Source: Bacteroidaceae bacterium
Lineage (GTDB): Bacteria; Bacteroidota; Bacteroidia; Bacteroidales; Bacteroidaceae
DNA length: 6,702 nt
Assembly (NCBI GenBank): GCA_902362595.1
Contig: CABIXF010000084.1
Span: 1-6,702 of the forward strand
Direction: 5' to 3'
The notes below the pieces were generated by a model, which saw only the letters and a list, made by a program, of their open reading frames with translations, was not told the DNA's origin and did no database searches. Made by a program: the position numbers and the translations under genes. Below, in pieces: positions 5,494 to 6,702 of this stretch (positions are counted from its first letter, which is position 1; the number at the start of each line of letters is the position of its first letter).

Positions 5494-6582
5494 ATGAATT
5501 ACATAAAACAAATAGAAATCATTTATGATAATCGACTAGTCGGTCGTTTGGCTTTGACCAAAGAAGGATTATGTGCTTTCGAGTATTCAACCGAATGGCT
5601 TGGCTCCGGTTTTTCCATATCACCATTCGAATTACCCTTGAAAAGCGGTGTCTTTATAGCCAAATCTCGTCCGTTTGAAGGAGGATTTGGTGTTTTCGAT
5701 GATTGTTTACCTGATGGATGGGGATTGCTTATTTTAGATAGATACTTGCAACAAAAAAGTATCAATCCACGGACTTTAACTTTATTGGATCGCCTTGCAT
5801 TGGTAGGTTCCACAGGACGCGGAGCATTGGAGTTCCGTCCGGACCATAGTGTGGTGACAAGACAGGATTATGCCGATTTCGAGAAGTTGGCGTTGGAAGC
5901 AGAACAAATATTGGATAGTGACGATTATACGGGCGAAGGTATCGAGGAGTTTCAAGATCGCGGTGGTTCACCTGGAGGTGCACGACCCAAAATCTTCGTT
6001 CGCTATAATAACAAGGAGTGGTTGGTAAAATTCCGTGCCAAACGAGACCCACAGAGTATTGGTATAGATGAATACCGTTATTCGCTTCTTGCCAAGCAAT
6101 GCGGAATTGAAATGCCGGAAACACGTCTCTTTGAAGATAAATATTTTGGTGTGGAACGATTTGACCGGATACCAAATAGCAAATTGCATGTAGTAAGCAT
6201 GGCTGGCCTTATAGGTGCTGATTATCGTTTACCAAGCATTGATTACGCTCACATATTTCAAGTTTGTGCCATGCTGACACATAGCGTGGCCGAGCTGTGG
6301 AAGGTCTACCGACTGATGGTATTCAACTATCTGATAGGCAACAAAGATGACCATGCCAAGAACTTTGCCTTCATTTATCGTGATGGGGATTGGCATTTTG
6401 CTCCGGCTTATGACTTGCTGCCTAGCGATGGCATCAATGGCTTTCGTACTACTTCAATTAATGATAAGATTGAACCAACGAAAGAGGATCTGTTTGCTGT
6501 AGCGTTGCAAGCAGGATTGAATAAGAAAGATATTTTATCTGATTTTGAAAAGATTAGAAATTTTATAGTATATAAATATTGA
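5494..6582 (+). CDS. hipA: HipA-family serine/threonine kinase toxin
   Basis: A 362-residue cytoplasmic kinase of the HipA family, whose studied members phosphorylate aminoacyl-tRNA synthetases or other targets and arrest growth. Residues about 5-115 are the N-terminal subdomain (VGRLAL, then SGFSISPFELPL and FDDCLPDGWG). Residues about 155-345 are the kinase core: the Ser loop GGSPGGARPK (157-166, Ser159 aligning with the autophosphorylated serine of E. coli HipA), ATP-binding Lys179 in LVKF, ERFDR (221-225), catalytic GNKDDHAKN (282-290, Asp285 and Asn290), and metal-binding Asp307 in PAYDLLPS. All key residues are present, so it looks active. The substrate cannot be predicted. The C-terminus (after about 340) seems shorter than in full-length relatives and turns AT-rich. 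The usual partner HTH gene is not adjacent but about 4.6 kb upstream, beyond the ATPase gene. AGGA abuts the ATG too closely to be a standard ribosome site, which is not unusual in Bacteroidota. Confidence 0.9.
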   Translation: MNYIKQIEIIYDNRLVGRLALTKEGLCAFEYSTEWLGSGFSISPFELPLKSGVFIAKSRPFEGGFGVFDDCLPDGWGLLILDRYLQQKSINPRTLTLLDRLALVGSTGRGALEFRPDHSVVTRQDYADFEKLALEAEQILDSDDYTGEGIEEFQDRGGSPGGARPKIFVRYNNKEWLVKFRAKRDPQSIGIDEYRYSLLAKQCGIEMPETRLFEDKYFGVERFDRIPNSKLHVVSMAGLIGADYRLPSIDYAHIFQVCAMLTHSVAELWKVYRLMVFNYLIGNKDDHAKNFAFIYRDGDWHFAPAYDLLPSDGINGFRTTSINDKIEPTKEDLFAVALQAGLNKKDILSDFEKIRNFIVYKY

Positions 6583-6607
6583 GGCTATTATCCAATATGC
6601 AAATTCA

Positions 6608-6621
6608 TTAGTGTCCACTAA
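6608..6621. repeat. Short palindrome TTAGTG-TC-CACTAA downstream of hipA
   Basis: TTAGTG (6608-6613) and CACTAA (6616-6621) are perfect 6-bp inverses around two bases, followed by AAAAA. As RNA only four or five pairs could form, so it is a poor terminator. It may be a binding site or the outer edge of a mobile element starting here; no mate is visible within the window. Confidence 0.3.
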
Positions 6622-6664
6622 AAAATCATAGTAGTTCTTTGAAATTATTGAGATTCAATTTGTT

Positions 6665-6702
6665 ATGAGTAATTTTGGGGAGAACGGATTTGAATTTACT
6701 TT
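6665..6702 (+). CDS. Possible start of a gene running off the window
   Basis: From the ATG at 6665 the frame is open to the last base, giving MSNFGENGFEFT. There is no clear ribosome site or full promoter match, and twelve codons are too few to recognise a family. It could be the start of a transposase or of an ordinary gene, or chance. Confidence 0.2.
   Translation, partial: MSNFGENGFEFT

Noticed and set aside
5523..6189. Minus-strand open frames inside hipA
   Set aside because: They are antisense shadows of a gene with all HipA kinase motifs intact and show no domain of their own.

Overview
The window looks like chromosomal accessory DNA from a member of the Bacteroidota (Bacteroides, Prevotella or Parabacteroides type). 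The evidence is a near-perfect Bacteroides-type promoter (TAnnTTTG at 473-480), the HipB/HipA sequence style known from that group, and low overall GC. No species can be named from the sequence alone.

Layout. Bases 1-110 look like the tail of an upstream unit: a strong hairpin terminator, then an element-end-like motif. Bases 110-440 hold no convincing gene but are dense in inverted repeats and in a recurring GGTACAA word. An operator-like 8+8 bp inverted repeat (441-463) overlaps the -33 part of a promoter that reads into a small HipB-type Cro/C1 DNA-binding protein (523-840). Its last bases overlap the start of a very large gene (833-5089). That gene has an N-terminal Hsp90/sacsin/NO VEIN-like (GHKL) ATPase domain and a long uncharacterised middle. 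Its natural C-terminal domain, a DUF3883 (NO VEIN C-terminal) module with a D...ExK nuclease-like signature, sits in the +1 frame (to 5441). The two frames are jointly open only across a GGGAAAAAAAGC tract, so one full-length protein of about 1535 residues would form if the A7 run were read as A6. After a hairpin and a 52-base gap comes a HipA-family Ser/Thr kinase toxin (5494-6582). The last 120 bases hold a short palindrome and perhaps the start of another gene.

How the genes may work together. HipB and HipA homologues are normally adjacent in a toxin-antitoxin operon. Here a 4.6-kb, distinctly AT-richer ATPase/DUF3883 gene lies exactly between them and has taken over the coupled start after hipB. 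The simplest reading is a hipBA operon carrying a defence-like cargo gene, with the HTH protein autoregulating all of it and the HipA kinase as a second, perhaps separately expressed, effector. The defence role is inference. The A7 junction may be a sequencing error, a loss-of-function mutation, a phase-variable tract or a slippage site, and this is the most important point to settle.
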